Under the pieces are notes generated by a model. It saw nothing but the letters and a program-made list of their open reading frames with translations. It ran no database searches and was not told the origin of the DNA. A DNA stretch of 27,879 bases from a virus. The stretch's first letter is position 1, and the number at the start of each line of letters is the position of its first letter. Shown here piece after piece: positions 14,936 through 21,916 of the stretch. Made by a program: the position numbers and the translations under genes. The stretch spans positions 1 to 27,879 of the IMG/VR virus record IMGVR_UViG_3300033064_004296, one strand, 5' to 3'.

Positions 14936-15022
14936 TACCAAAAATATTTAATTTTTTTTTGACAATAAGAACTTATATGATTAAAATTGATTAACAATAA
15001 TAAATGAATAAGTTGAATATTA

Positions 15023-15469
15023 ATGAAAAAAGGAAAGACATCGAAGCTCAATATCTTCGACAGAGCTAAATGTTTATACGGGACTGTAGATTCTAAAGAA
15101 CTAAAATCAATATATATTGTATTACAAACTTGGGTTGAACCAAAAGTTGATTTCGATAATTGGACGAGAGTCACAGGAAATTTAAAAAGACAAATACAAC
15201 ATAGTATGTTAGAAGTTGTTGACGACATATTCTTTGAAAAACACAATATTGTTGATTTGGATCTTCGTACAAGTGGTATACAAATGGACAAAAAAAGTTT
15301 TATGAATTTAGAAATTACTCTCTTCTTAAAAAACAAGAATTGGGATTTTAAATCACCAATTTTAAAAAACCAAATTAAACAAATTATTTCAGCAGTTTAT
15401 TTCGATGACCTATACAACTGCATATATTTTGATTTACATAAGACTAAATCAGAAAAAGTAAAAGAATAA
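15023..15469 (+). CDS. Unknown protein, 148 residues
   Basis: I recognise no family. The product begins MKKGKTSKLNIFDRAKCLYG, is basic at the N-terminus, and continues as a mixed alpha/beta protein (IYIVLQTWVEPKVDFDNW; IVDLDLRTSGIQMDKKSFMN). No membrane segment or catalytic motif is visible. It is divergent from rpsU across a 98-base AT-rich gap, in which I see no convincing promoter on the plus strand. It lies 22 bases upstream of the prohead protease gene, which has its own TATTTATTG element. The position suggests a head-assembly function, but nothing in the sequence confirms it. Confidence 0.7.
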   Translation: MKKGKTSKLNIFDRAKCLYGTVDSKELKSIYIVLQTWVEPKVDFDNWTRVTGNLKRQIQHSMLEVVDDIFFEKHNIVDLDLRTSGIQMDKKSFMNLEITLFLKNKNWDFKSPILKNQIKQIISAVYFDDLYNCIYFDLHKTKSEKVKE

Positions 15470-15471
15470 GG

Positions 15472-15480
15472 TATTTATTG
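15472..15480 (+). promoter_or_regulatory. TATTTATTG element (candidate late promoter)
   Basis: TATTTATTG lies 11 bases before the ATG at 15492 of the prohead protease gene. Confidence 0.5.
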
Positions 15481-15491
15481 TAAAATATATT

Positions 15492-16202
15492 ATGAAAATA
15501 TTAGGTCCAAACGAACAGGGTAAAGGAATTCTAGTGGAATGGGATGCAGGATATGTGTCACCAACAGATAGTAGAAACGTTGCAATGATCAAAGAATCAT
15601 ACGGTCAATTGGAACATTCAAAACCTTTTGAGTTTTATGCCGTTTTACAAAAATATGGAACACCTAACAGAAATGGACGTGTGTACCCTGAAAGAATACT
15701 TAAAAGAGAAGCTGACAATTACAAAAAGGCAATCCAAAAAGGTTTATCTATTTCCGAATTAAATCACCCTGAATCATCTCTAATTGACTTAGAGAGGGTT
15801 TCTCACCTTATTACAGAGGTATGGTGGGAAGGTCACGTTTTGATGGGTAAATTGAAACTATTGACCACACCAGGGTTCCACGAAAGAGGTATCGTATCAT
15901 CACCTGGTGATATCGCAGCTAACCTTATGAGACAAGGTGTTACTATGGGTGTGTCTTCAAGAGGTGTAGGATCACTCGTTAAAAAGGGGGAACAAAATGA
16001 AGTTCAAGATGATTTTGAACTTATCTGTTTTGATTTGGTATCATCTCCATCTACTCCAGGTGCATATCTTTTCTTGGATGAAAAAGATAGAACAAGTTAT
16101 GAGGAGAATATTGAAGAAGAAACAAAGATGAGAGTTGAAAAACAAGAAACCAACAAGTCTCTTGACTTGATGAGAAAGCTCACCGATTATTTAGGACATT
16201 AA
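15492..16202 (+). CDS. Prohead core serine protease, gp21-like
   Basis: This is the maturation protease that cleaves scaffold and capsid proteins inside the prohead, of the herpes-assemblin/T4 gp21 fold. Visible motifs are NGRVYPERIL (61-70), ISELNHPESS with candidate catalytic His92 (87-96), VTMGVSSRGVGS with candidate nucleophile Ser155 or Ser156 (150-161), and ELICFDLVSSPSTPGA (176-191), the conserved late strand with Asp181. At 236 residues it is close to T4 gp21. After about residue 195 comes a charged helical tail, perhaps self-cleaved. It precedes the scaffold and capsid genes, as in T4. Likely target sites (I-x-E followed by Ala) can be seen in the capsid protein and in the 20220 gene product. 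Confidence 0.92.
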   Translation: MKILGPNEQGKGILVEWDAGYVSPTDSRNVAMIKESYGQLEHSKPFEFYAVLQKYGTPNRNGRVYPERILKREADNYKKAIQKGLSISELNHPESSLIDLERVSHLITEVWWEGHVLMGKLKLLTTPGFHERGIVSSPGDIAANLMRQGVTMGVSSRGVGSLVKKGEQNEVQDDFELICFDLVSSPSTPGAYLFLDEKDRTSYEENIEEETKMRVEKQETNKSLDLMRKLTDYLGH

Positions 16203-16215
16203 TACTTTTTTAAAA

Positions 16216-16422
16216 ATGGATGAAAAATACTTTGTGGCAAAAGTTCAATACGATTTGCCTGATGAAAACTCTGGTAGAGTAAAAAAGATCAGAGAAGAGA
16301 AACTTATTAAAGGTTACAATGTTACTGAGGTTGAGTCTAAAGTAACGAAAAAATTTGAAGGTTTTCCTCACGATTGGAGAATTACTTCAGTTGTGGAAAG
16401 TAAAATTGACGAAGTTTTTTAA
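16216..16422 (+). CDS. DUF4494-like small protein
   Basis: This 68-residue protein begins MDEKYFVAKVQYDLPDENSG and ends ITSVVESKIDEVF. The pattern, a W/Y-F-x-x-K-V-x-Y-D strand, KK-x-x-E-x-x-L, a central T-E-x-E helix start, then F-x-x-T-x-x-x-x-x-K-x-x-E-x-F, agrees with the N-terminal part of DUF4494, a family I know from Bacteroidetes. Full DUF4494 proteins are longer, about twice this size as I remember, so this is a short version. Function is unknown. It sits 13 bases after the protease gene and just before a strong terminator, so it closes that transcript. Confidence 0.55.
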   Translation: MDEKYFVAKVQYDLPDENSGRVKKIREEKLIKGYNVTEVESKVTKKFEGFPHDWRITSVVESKIDEVF

Positions 16423-16449
16423 ATAAAAAAAAATTATAAAATATTTTTT

Positions 16450-16476
16450 AAATCGGGGTTATCCCGATTTTTTTTT
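16450..16476 (+). terminator. Rho-independent terminator after protease/DUF4494 genes
   Basis: AATCGGG (16451-16457) pairs with CCCGATT (16463-16469) around the loop GTTAT, extended by an A-T pair, and is followed by a T run to 16476. It separates the protease transcript from the scaffold-capsid transcript. Confidence 0.9.
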
Positions 16477-16516
16477 GCTAAAACCATCAAAACCTAACTT
16501 TTTTTGATATTGTCAA

Positions 16517-16525
16517 TATTTATAA
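16517..16525 (+). promoter_or_regulatory. TATTTATAA element (candidate late promoter for scaffold-capsid)
   Basis: TATTTATAA lies 31 bases before the scaffold ATG at 16557 and 40 bases after the terminator, so it is the best candidate promoter for the scaffold and capsid genes. The longer leader is exceptional among these sites. A second, weaker TTTATAA follows closer to the start. Confidence 0.5.
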
Positions 16526-16556
16526 GATGAAATAAACCCTTGCTTAATAATTTATA

Positions 16557-18017
16557 ATGGCAAACGAAAAAAAATCCTTAGTTGAGGAGGCACTTTTACA
16601 AATGAAAAATTTGGAAGAAGCCGTAACAGAAAATGCAAAAGGAATACTTGCTTCTACAATGAAGCAAGAAATCAGCGAACTAGTAAAAGAATCTTTATCT
16701 CTTAAAGAAGATGAGGTTGATGTTGAAATGTCCGATATAAAGTCAATGTCTGAACAAGATATGGATGATATGGAAGACGAAACGGAAGATGAACTTGAGA
16801 TGGACAATATGGACATCGATATGGATTCTGATGAAGAGTCTGATATGGAAGACGAAATGGGTATGGATTTACCCGATGAGTTTGAAGTTGATGATGATGA
16901 AGAAGTTCTTTTACCTCTTGATTTAACAGGAGCGTCTGACGAAGAAATACTTAAAGTTTTCAAAGCTATGGGAGAAGATGATGGTATCATCGTAACCAAA
17001 GATGGTGAGAATATTCATCTAAAAGATGAGAATGATGGTGTCGAATACCAAATTCAAATGGAAGGTGATGAAGATATGGAAGATATGGATATAGAAGAAA
17101 CAATTGAAGAAATGGATGATATGGATGAAATTGTTTACGAAATTGAAATGGAAGACGACGATGAAGAAGAAGAGGAAGTTGAAGAAGATGAGCATATGAA
17201 CGAAGATTCAATGACCGTTAAACCTAAAGGAGAAGGATTTGGTAAGGCCGGTTCAGGTATGTCCAAGACTTCTGTAAATACTAAAGGTTTTAACGGAAAA
17301 ATGAAATCAGGTAATAAAACAATGGGTATGAACCTAAAACCAAAAAAATTCGAATTCACTGAAGAAGAAGAAACGGTAGAGGGAGATTACGGTATGAACA
17401 AAGGTAATATGTCTAAGTCTCGTAGAGATTACGAAACTACTGAAGGACAACACGGAGGTAACAAAGGTGATATGTCTAAGTCTCGTAGAGATTACGAAAC
17501 GAAAGAAGAAGAAACCACAGAAGCTTCTAGAACTTTAGGAAACGGTTCTATGAATGATCCAAGAAGAAAAGGGTTACCTAAGAAAAAAGTTCGTACTGCA
17601 CCATTAACAAACGAAAGTGAGTTAAAATCTGAAATAAATTCATTGAGATCTAAAAATGACGAATACAGAAAAGCATTAAACATCTTTAGAGATAAGTTAA
17701 ATGAAGTTGCTGTATTCAACTCAAATTTAGCATACACTGTTCGTTTGTTCACAGAACATTCTACAACAAAACAAGAAAAAATTAACATCTTGAAGAGGTT
17801 CGATTCTGTTGAAACTATTAAAGAATCTAAAACTCTATATAAAACAATTAGAGAAGATTTGGGAACTAAAACAAATTCTACTATCACTGAATCAGTTGAA
17901 AGTAAAATTCAAAAGTCTCCAACTAAAGGTTCTGCAACAAATTTGATTGAATCAAAGACATATGAAAATCCCCAATTTATGAGAATGAAGGATTTGATGT
18001 CAAAAATTAATAAATAA
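16557..18017 (+). CDS. Acidic prohead scaffold/core protein (gp22 position)
   Basis: This 486-residue protein lies between protease and major capsid protein, exactly where T4 has its scaffold gp22. The first ~55 residues are helical (SLVEEALLQMKNLEEAVTEN). Residues ~55-220 are extremely acidic Asp/Glu/Met-rich, with one folded-looking island near 120-165 (LPLDLTGASDEEILKVF). Residues ~220-350 are Gly/Lys/Ser-rich and contain two near-identical 41-base DNA repeats encoding NKG(N/D)MSKSRRDYET. The last ~130 residues form a coiled coil plus a short basic tail. High acidity and coiled coil are standard for phage scaffolds. The assignment rests on position and composition, not on sequence homology. 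Expected fate: cleavage by the protease and exit before DNA packaging. Confidence 0.75.
   Translation: MANEKKSLVEEALLQMKNLEEAVTENAKGILASTMKQEISELVKESLSLKEDEVDVEMSDIKSMSEQDMDDMEDETEDELEMDNMDIDMDSDEESDMEDEMGMDLPDEFEVDDDEEVLLPLDLTGASDEEILKVFKAMGEDDGIIVTKDGENIHLKDENDGVEYQIQMEGDEDMEDMDIEETIEEMDDMDEIVYEIEMEDDDEEEEEVEEDEHMNEDSMTVKPKGEGFGKAGSGMSKTSVNTKGFNGKMKSGNKTMGMNLKPKKFEFTEEEETVEGDYGMNKGNMSKSRRDYETTEGQHGGNKGDMSKSRRDYETKEEETTEASRTLGNGSMNDPRRKGLPKKKVRTAPLTNESELKSEINSLRSKNDEYRKALNIFRDKLNEVAVFNSNLAYTVRLFTEHSTTKQEKINILKRFDSVETIKESKTLYKTIREDLGTKTNSTITESVESKIQKSPTKGSATNLIESKTYENPQFMRMKDLMSKINK
17397..17500 (+). repeat. Two 41-base direct repeats inside the scaffold gene
   Basis: Copies at 17397-17437 and 17460-17500 differ at one base and are offset by 63 bases (21 codons), so the reading frame is kept. 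They encode NKGNMSKSRRDYET and NKGDMSKSRRDYET. The near-identity at DNA level suggests a recent duplication. Confidence 0.9.
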
Positions 18018-18041
18018 ACTAAAAACTAAAAAACTCACAAA

Positions 18042-19868
18042 ATGGGAGCATTATTAGAATCAGGTCTAGTTGGTAACATCGGTCTTAAGCACCTTAAGGT
18101 TATCAAAGAAGACACAATCAACAAATGGGACAAGCTAGGTTTCTTGGACGGACTAAAAGGTCACGTAAGAGAAAACATCGCACAATTGTACGAAAACCAA
18201 GCGTCTCACTTAATAAACGAAGCTGCATCGACTGACTCATCAGGGTCATTTGAAACTGTAGTCTTCCCTATCGTTAGAAGAGTATTCTCTAAATTATTGG
18301 CTAACGATATAGTATCAGTACAAGCTATGAACCTACCTATCGGTAAGTTGTTCTACTTTGTACCTAAAATTCAGCAGTACGTTGAACCAGACTTTAACCA
18401 ACACTATGCACCAATCGGTTCACCAGAAGCGGTTGATTCAGGAGAGAACAACGTTAACCAAGGTTACACTTTAGCGACTGGAGCATACGCTAAAAACCTT
18501 TACGACTTGTTCTACGAAGGTAACGAAGCAGCTTTGAATCCTCCAGGATTATTTGACTACTCTAAGGGTCAATTCTCTGCTGTTACCATCGGTGCTCAAA
18601 CTGTACAGTGGGACGGAGATTACTTGGTTCCAACTCTTTACACAGCAGCAGGTAGTCCATATAGAAAAGTTCTTATTCAACTTTCAGGTTTTTCTAATAA
18701 CGGATCTTATGGTAAATTGATGGGTCCCGACGGAAACACAGTTGACTCAGAAGCATTCTTGTCAGATTTAACAATTACTACACCAGCAACTTCCGAGTTC
18801 TCAGGGTTTTCTAACAGTATAACATCACCTTTGTTGTTTAGAGTTGTAACTCAGAAATACGGTAAGGGTATAGTTCAATACGGTGGTCAATCACAACCAG
18901 CATTTGGTTCTACGAACACTGCTAACGGTGGTGCTTACGAGAACATCTGTGATAGTAACGGAATCATCTTCTTGGAAGTTGACTTACAAGTTCCTTGTTC
19001 AATCGGAGCAGAATCATTGGATGGTTACTCTGGTTATTCAATTAGTTCTGACGCAACAATCAACGATCAGTTTAATGGAACTTACAGAATCTATGCAGAT
19101 TTAGAATTTGAAGATAGAATTGGTGAAGTTTCTTTCGACCTTGAGTCAGTAACAGTATCTGTTTCTGAAAGAAAGTTGAGAGCACAATGGTCACCTGAAT
19201 TAGCTCAAGACGTGGCTGCATTCCACAACATCGACGCTGAAGCTGAATTGACAGCTTTATTGTCTGAACAAGTGGCAGCAGAAATTGACCGCGAAATCTT
19301 GAGAGACTTGAGAAAAGGAGCAGCTTGGAACCTACGTTGGGATTACAACGGATGGAAGAGAGGAACTACTGCAAATCCATTAACTCAATACACTCAGAAG
19401 GATTGGAACCAAACGTTGATCACAGCAATCAACCAAATTTCAGCTCAAATCCACAAGTCAACTCTTAGAGGTGGCGCTAACTGGATTGTAGTTTCTTCTG
19501 AAATCAGTGCAATCTTTGATGACTTGGAGTACTTCCACGTTTCAAACGCAGCACCTGAGCAAGACCAGTACAATATGGGTATCGAAAGAGTTGGTACTTT
19601 AGCTGGTAGATATCAGGTATACCGTGACCCATACTTCCCACCAAATACGGTGTTGTTAGGTCATAAAGGTTCATCTTTATTGGATACAGGTTATGTGTAC
19701 GCACCATACGTACCTCTACAATTGACTCCAACAATGTACAACCCATTCAACTTTACCCCAATTAAGGGTATTATGACACGTTACGCTAAGAAAATGGTGA
19801 ACAACCGTTTCTACGGACGTATCACAGTTGATGGTGTAAGAACATTCGACTTGAGAGAATTGAGATAA
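18042..19868 (+). CDS. Major capsid protein, gp23-like
   Basis: This is the HK97-fold shell protein, 608 residues. T4-type landmarks are an N-terminal propeptide ending at HLINE|AASTDSSG (predicted protease cut after Glu60, compared with the LTE|AEI site of T4 gp23), FPIVRRVFSKLLANDIVSVQ (about 75-94) with PIGKLFYF, RKLRAQWSPELAQDVAAFHN (about 377-396), then DAEAEL, and near the end LAGRYQVYRDPYF, VYAPYVPLQLTP and a TRYAK motif. Between the propeptide cut and the RKLRAQW motif it has roughly 115 residues more than T4 gp23, in a Gly/Ser/Thr/Asn-rich beta-like region (about 180-340). This suggests an enlarged surface insertion domain. It follows the scaffold gene by 24 bases, probably on the same transcript, and is closed by a strong terminator. 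The start has no Shine-Dalgarno sequence. Confidence 0.96.
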   Translation: MGALLESGLVGNIGLKHLKVIKEDTINKWDKLGFLDGLKGHVRENIAQLYENQASHLINEAASTDSSGSFETVVFPIVRRVFSKLLANDIVSVQAMNLPIGKLFYFVPKIQQYVEPDFNQHYAPIGSPEAVDSGENNVNQGYTLATGAYAKNLYDLFYEGNEAALNPPGLFDYSKGQFSAVTIGAQTVQWDGDYLVPTLYTAAGSPYRKVLIQLSGFSNNGSYGKLMGPDGNTVDSEAFLSDLTITTPATSEFSGFSNSITSPLLFRVVTQKYGKGIVQYGGQSQPAFGSTNTANGGAYENICDSNGIIFLEVDLQVPCSIGAESLDGYSGYSISSDATINDQFNGTYRIYADLEFEDRIGEVSFDLESVTVSVSERKLRAQWSPELAQDVAAFHNIDAEAELTALLSEQVAAEIDREILRDLRKGAAWNLRWDYNGWKRGTTANPLTQYTQKDWNQTLITAINQISAQIHKSTLRGGANWIVVSSEISAIFDDLEYFHVSNAAPEQDQYNMGIERVGTLAGRYQVYRDPYFPPNTVLLGHKGSSLLDTGYVYAPYVPLQLTPTMYNPFNFTPIKGIMTRYAKKMVNNRFYGRITVDGVRTFDLRELR

Positions 19869-19888
19869 TCAAATCTTTGTAAAAAGAG

Positions 19889-19915
19889 AAGGGGACCTTT
19901 GGGTCCCCTTTTTTT
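19889..19915 (+). terminator. Strong rho-independent terminator after capsid gene
   Basis: AAGGGGACC (19889-19897) pairs perfectly with GGTCCCCTT (19902-19910) around a TTTG loop and ends in a T run. It lies 20 bases after the capsid stop. It also confirms that TAA is a true stop in this genome, because reading through it would enter the hairpin. Confidence 0.93.
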
Positions 19916-19918
19916 GTT

Positions 19919-20179
19919 TTAAAACTTTCTAATTTCAGGTTCAGGTGGTACGATGGTTGGTTGTTCAACCGGTGTAGTTAGAACTATAATGGATTTTTTA
20001 ATTACCTCATTTTCTACACCTTCATATAAACCTTTTTCTTGATTAAGTTTTGCTGACTGAACAACACAGAACAAAGCCTGTTGTGGTGTCATTTTATCAA
20101 TAAACCTTTTTACGTCATTTTCATCGGAGTAATTTAATACACCAAATAACTTACCGACGGATATTTTTTCTTCACTCAT
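19919..20179 (-). CDS. Unknown protein, 86 residues
   Basis: No family is recognised. The product starts MSEEKISVGKLFGVLNYSDE, has a helical middle (DVKRFIDKMTPQQALFCVVQ), and ends with a Pro/Val-rich tail (PVEQPTIVPPEPEIRKF). It has no signal peptide. It is convergent with the capsid gene, its stop lying just beyond the capsid terminator, and divergent from the 20220 gene across a 40-base gap. The start is ATG at 20179. Good codon structure and clean boundaries support a real gene, but the role is unknown. Confidence 0.7.
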   Translation of the reverse strand: MSEEKISVGKLFGVLNYSDENDVKRFIDKMTPQQALFCVVQSAKLNQEKGLYEGVENEVIKKSIIVLTTPVEQPTIVPPEPEIRKF

Positions 20180-20195
20180 TTTATTTTGATTAGGA

Positions 20196-20204
20196 TATTT
20201 ATAA
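20196..20204 (+). promoter_or_regulatory. TATTTATAA element (candidate late promoter)
   Basis: TATTTATAA lies 15 bases before the ATG at 20220, within the 40-base divergent gap. Confidence 0.5.
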
Positions 20205-20219
20205 TATAAGTAATTCGAT

Positions 20220-21101
20220 ATGGAAAAAAATACACTATCAGAAGATTTAGCTGTTTGGTTCGGAAAAAAGAAAAAACCGAAGGGTTCGACACAACCAAAA
20301 GGACCTTGGGTTAATATATGTTCAAAAAAAGACGGTAAACATCCCCCCTGTGGTAGATCTGATACTGATAAAGGTGCATATCCAAAATGTAGGGCTGCTG
20401 GTGTCGCGAGTAAGATGTCTGACTCCGAAAAGAAAGCGGCTTGTGCTCAAAAAAGGAGGGCAGAAAAGAAGGACACTCAAACGGGTAAGGCTCAAAAACC
20501 TGTGATGACTTCATACAAGCCAAAAGATAAGAAAAATGAATCTATTGATAGGTTAGTTAATATTGTACTTGAAAATATTAACGACAACAAAACAATAATT
20601 TCGGAGGATATGAAATATCATATCAAGAATAATGTTCCTGTCAGTGAAAATATTTTTAGAACAGGAAGTAAAAAATATTTCGAGATAATAAAAGAAGCAC
20701 GGAAGTTAAGGTCAGAAGGTTTCTACAATAACGAAGAAGATAATGATATATTGGATTCGGATTTGGGTACGTTCTTCATTTATGAAGGTGAAAGATTACC
20801 TTTAGATTATCCGATGATTAATGAGGCAGAGTATCAGGGTACGAACGTGGAATTAGGTAAACCTAAAAAGGGTGGATCGAAAAAATGGTATGTTTATGTA
20901 AAAAACCCAAAGACCGGTAAGATTATGAAGGTTTCTTATGGTTCTCCTGTGATGACTGCTAAGTGGAATGACTCAGGTGCAAGAGCATCGTTTGCTGCAA
21001 GACATCAGTGTGAAAAGAAAAAAGATAGAACCAAAGCTGGATATTGGGCGTGTAGAGCTCACAAAGATTTTGGTAATAATGTTCCTGGAAGATATTGGTA
21101 A
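20220..21101 (+). CDS. Basic two-domain head-associated protein with putative protease site
   Basis: This 293-residue, Lys-rich protein has two domains. The first (about 8-85) has a Cys-containing pattern: LAVWFGKKKKPKG, PWVNICSKKDGKHPPCGRSD, YPKCRAAGVASKMSDSEKK and a third Cys region, seen in a phage/bacterial DUF whose number I cannot give with certainty. The last (about 219-293) reads SKKWYVYVKNPKTGKIMKVS, a SPVMTAKWNDSGARASFAAR stretch, HQCEKKKDRTKAGYWACRAH. This is a domain I know from T4-like marine phages near capsid protease genes. Just before it is PMINE|AEYQG (Glu202), matching the INE|A site predicted in the capsid protein. So the C-terminal domain is probably released by the gp21-like protease inside the prohead. 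Nucleic-acid binding is suggested by the basic charge only. Confidence 0.7.
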   Translation: MEKNTLSEDLAVWFGKKKKPKGSTQPKGPWVNICSKKDGKHPPCGRSDTDKGAYPKCRAAGVASKMSDSEKKAACAQKRRAEKKDTQTGKAQKPVMTSYKPKDKKNESIDRLVNIVLENINDNKTIISEDMKYHIKNNVPVSENIFRTGSKKYFEIIKEARKLRSEGFYNNEEDNDILDSDLGTFFIYEGERLPLDYPMINEAEYQGTNVELGKPKKGGSKKWYVYVKNPKTGKIMKVSYGSPVMTAKWNDSGARASFAARHQCEKKKDRTKAGYWACRAHKDFGNNVPGRYW

Positions 21102-21688
21102 TGATTTATAAACAAGAAAATATAACCCCCAACAAGTTTATAAGAACTTTCAAATCTGATGTTGATATTTCTGAATTGGTGTGGCATCGAGATAAGAAAA
21201 GTCGTATTGTTGAAGTATTGAATGATTCAGATTGGTTTGTTCAATTAGAAAATGAACTACCGAGGAAATTAAATAAGGGTGATATCTTTTTTATTGCTAA
21301 GGAATCCTACCATAGAGTTATAAAGGGAGATACCGATTTGATGGTTCAAATAATCGAAGAGAAAGGAATTAAACTTCCGATTGGTATGCTGACAACAATG
21401 AGTCGTGGTAAGAAATATGCCAAAAAAAATAAAATGGTGACACCACAACTTGAAGATATTATTGATACTGGTGAGACAGATTATGAAACGGTTGTTGAAT
21501 TCAAAAAGTATTTTGACAGTAAACGTCAAAATATTACATTACAGGAATCTTTTAAGGGTAAACCACATCAGGATACAGAATATATAGATTGGCTCCTTAG
21601 AGGAGGTGAAATGGGTCAAAAATGGGTCAATAAGGTAATCAGAGAACATACCATTTCAGAAATGAAGATAATCAAACCTTTTTTATAG
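21101..21688 (+). CDS. Cupin-like phage protein
   Basis: An in-frame TTG exists at 21095, but ATG at 21101 overlaps the previous stop as TAATG and is preferred; the product is 195 residues. The N-terminal ~85 residues look like a small cupin barrel: ISELVWHRDKKSRIVEVL, then WFVQLENELPRKLNKGDIFF and AKESYHRVIKGDTDLMVQI. The two His residues (in HRD and YHR) are in the places where cupins carry metal ligands. I know this domain from T4-like cyanophages and pelagiphages. The remainder (about 95-195) is Lys-rich with LPIGMLTTMSRGKKYAKKN and a C-terminal YIDWLLRGGEMGQKWVNKVI motif, not recognised. It is coupled to the 20220 gene by overlap, so the two probably work together in the head (inference). 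Enzyme activity is not implied. Confidence 0.65.
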   Translation: MIYKQENITPNKFIRTFKSDVDISELVWHRDKKSRIVEVLNDSDWFVQLENELPRKLNKGDIFFIAKESYHRVIKGDTDLMVQIIEEKGIKLPIGMLTTMSRGKKYAKKNKMVTPQLEDIIDTGETDYETVVEFKKYFDSKRQNITLQESFKGKPHQDTEYIDWLLRGGEMGQKWVNKVIREHTISEMKIIKPFL

Positions 21689-21818
21689 AAACTTGGTATC
21701 CCAAGTTATAAAAATTTGGGTATTCTTCATAAAACTCTTCCACTGCAACGTCAAGGTGTCTGCATTGGGTTTCCATTACTATGGTTTCTCCGTTTTTAAG
21801 TTGATATGTTGTGCTCAT
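21672..21818 (-). CDS. Small unknown protein, 48 residues
   Basis: ATG at 21818 to TGA at 21674-21672. The product begins MSTTYQLKNGETIVMETQCR and ends in YNLGYQVSIKKV, with an acidic middle (VAVEEFYEEYPNFYN). It is soluble, with no known motif. It overlaps the end of the convergent cupin-like gene by 17 bases and lies 26 bases downstream of the tail end of the next minus-strand gene, fitting the minus-strand operon. The AT of its start codon lies inside the right arm of an 11-bp inverted repeat, so its translation may depend on RNA folding or on ribosomes arriving from upstream. Confidence 0.55.
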   Translation of the reverse strand: MSTTYQLKNGETIVMETQCRHLDVAVEEFYEEYPNFYNLGYQVSIKKV

Positions 21819-21861
21819 TGTTCAGGTGGCTAATATAATAAAAATTATTTACCTGAACAAT
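21817..21861 (-). repeat. 11-bp perfect inverted repeat over a start codon
   Basis: ATTGTTCAGGT (21817-21827) and ACCTGAACAAT (21851-21861) are exact reverse complements around a 23-base AT-rich loop. In minus-strand RNA one arm lies in the coding-like tail of the upstream gene and the other covers the first two bases of the ATG at 21818. A partial third copy, CCTGAACA, is at 21867-21874. A hairpin controlling translation or RNA processing is possible; no T run follows, so it is not a normal terminator. Confidence 0.6.
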
Positions 21862-21916
21862 ATTTTCCTGAACATCTTTTTTCTCCGTCCAAACCTGCGG
21901 CATCTCCTGTACACAC
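21845..21916 (-). other. In-frame coding-like tail beyond the TAA of the 22288 gene
   Basis: Continuing past the TAA at 21919-21917 in the same frame gives VCTGDAAGLDGEKRCSGKYC, then SGK and TAA at 21847-21845. It contains a short internal repeat (CSGK twice). The segment follows naturally from CARGIASAKSKYDVYPSAYA in the gene body: phage proteins with this motif usually continue past the position of this stop. A change of CAA to TAA would explain it. Confidence 0.55.

Noticed and set aside
14959-14982. TTGACA...TATGAT as a sigma70-type promoter for the 15023 gene
   Set aside because: The spacing between boxes is only about 11 bases, too short for a functional promoter of this type.
14887-15336. 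149-codon minus-strand frame across rpsU start and the 15023 gene
   Set aside because: It overlaps two better genes, its composition is non-globular, and it is antisense to the 148-residue protein with normal codon use.
16544-16999. Long Ser-rich open frame on the minus strand opposite the scaffold gene
   Set aside because: It mirrors the GAT/GAA/GAC codons of the acidic scaffold, giving Ser/Ile runs. It has no start context and lies under a well-supported plus-strand gene.
21690-21707. Inverted repeat AACTTGG/CCAAGTT after the cupin-like gene as a terminator
   Set aside because: The arms pair, but no T run follows on either strand, and the repeat lies within the 48-residue minus-strand reading frame.
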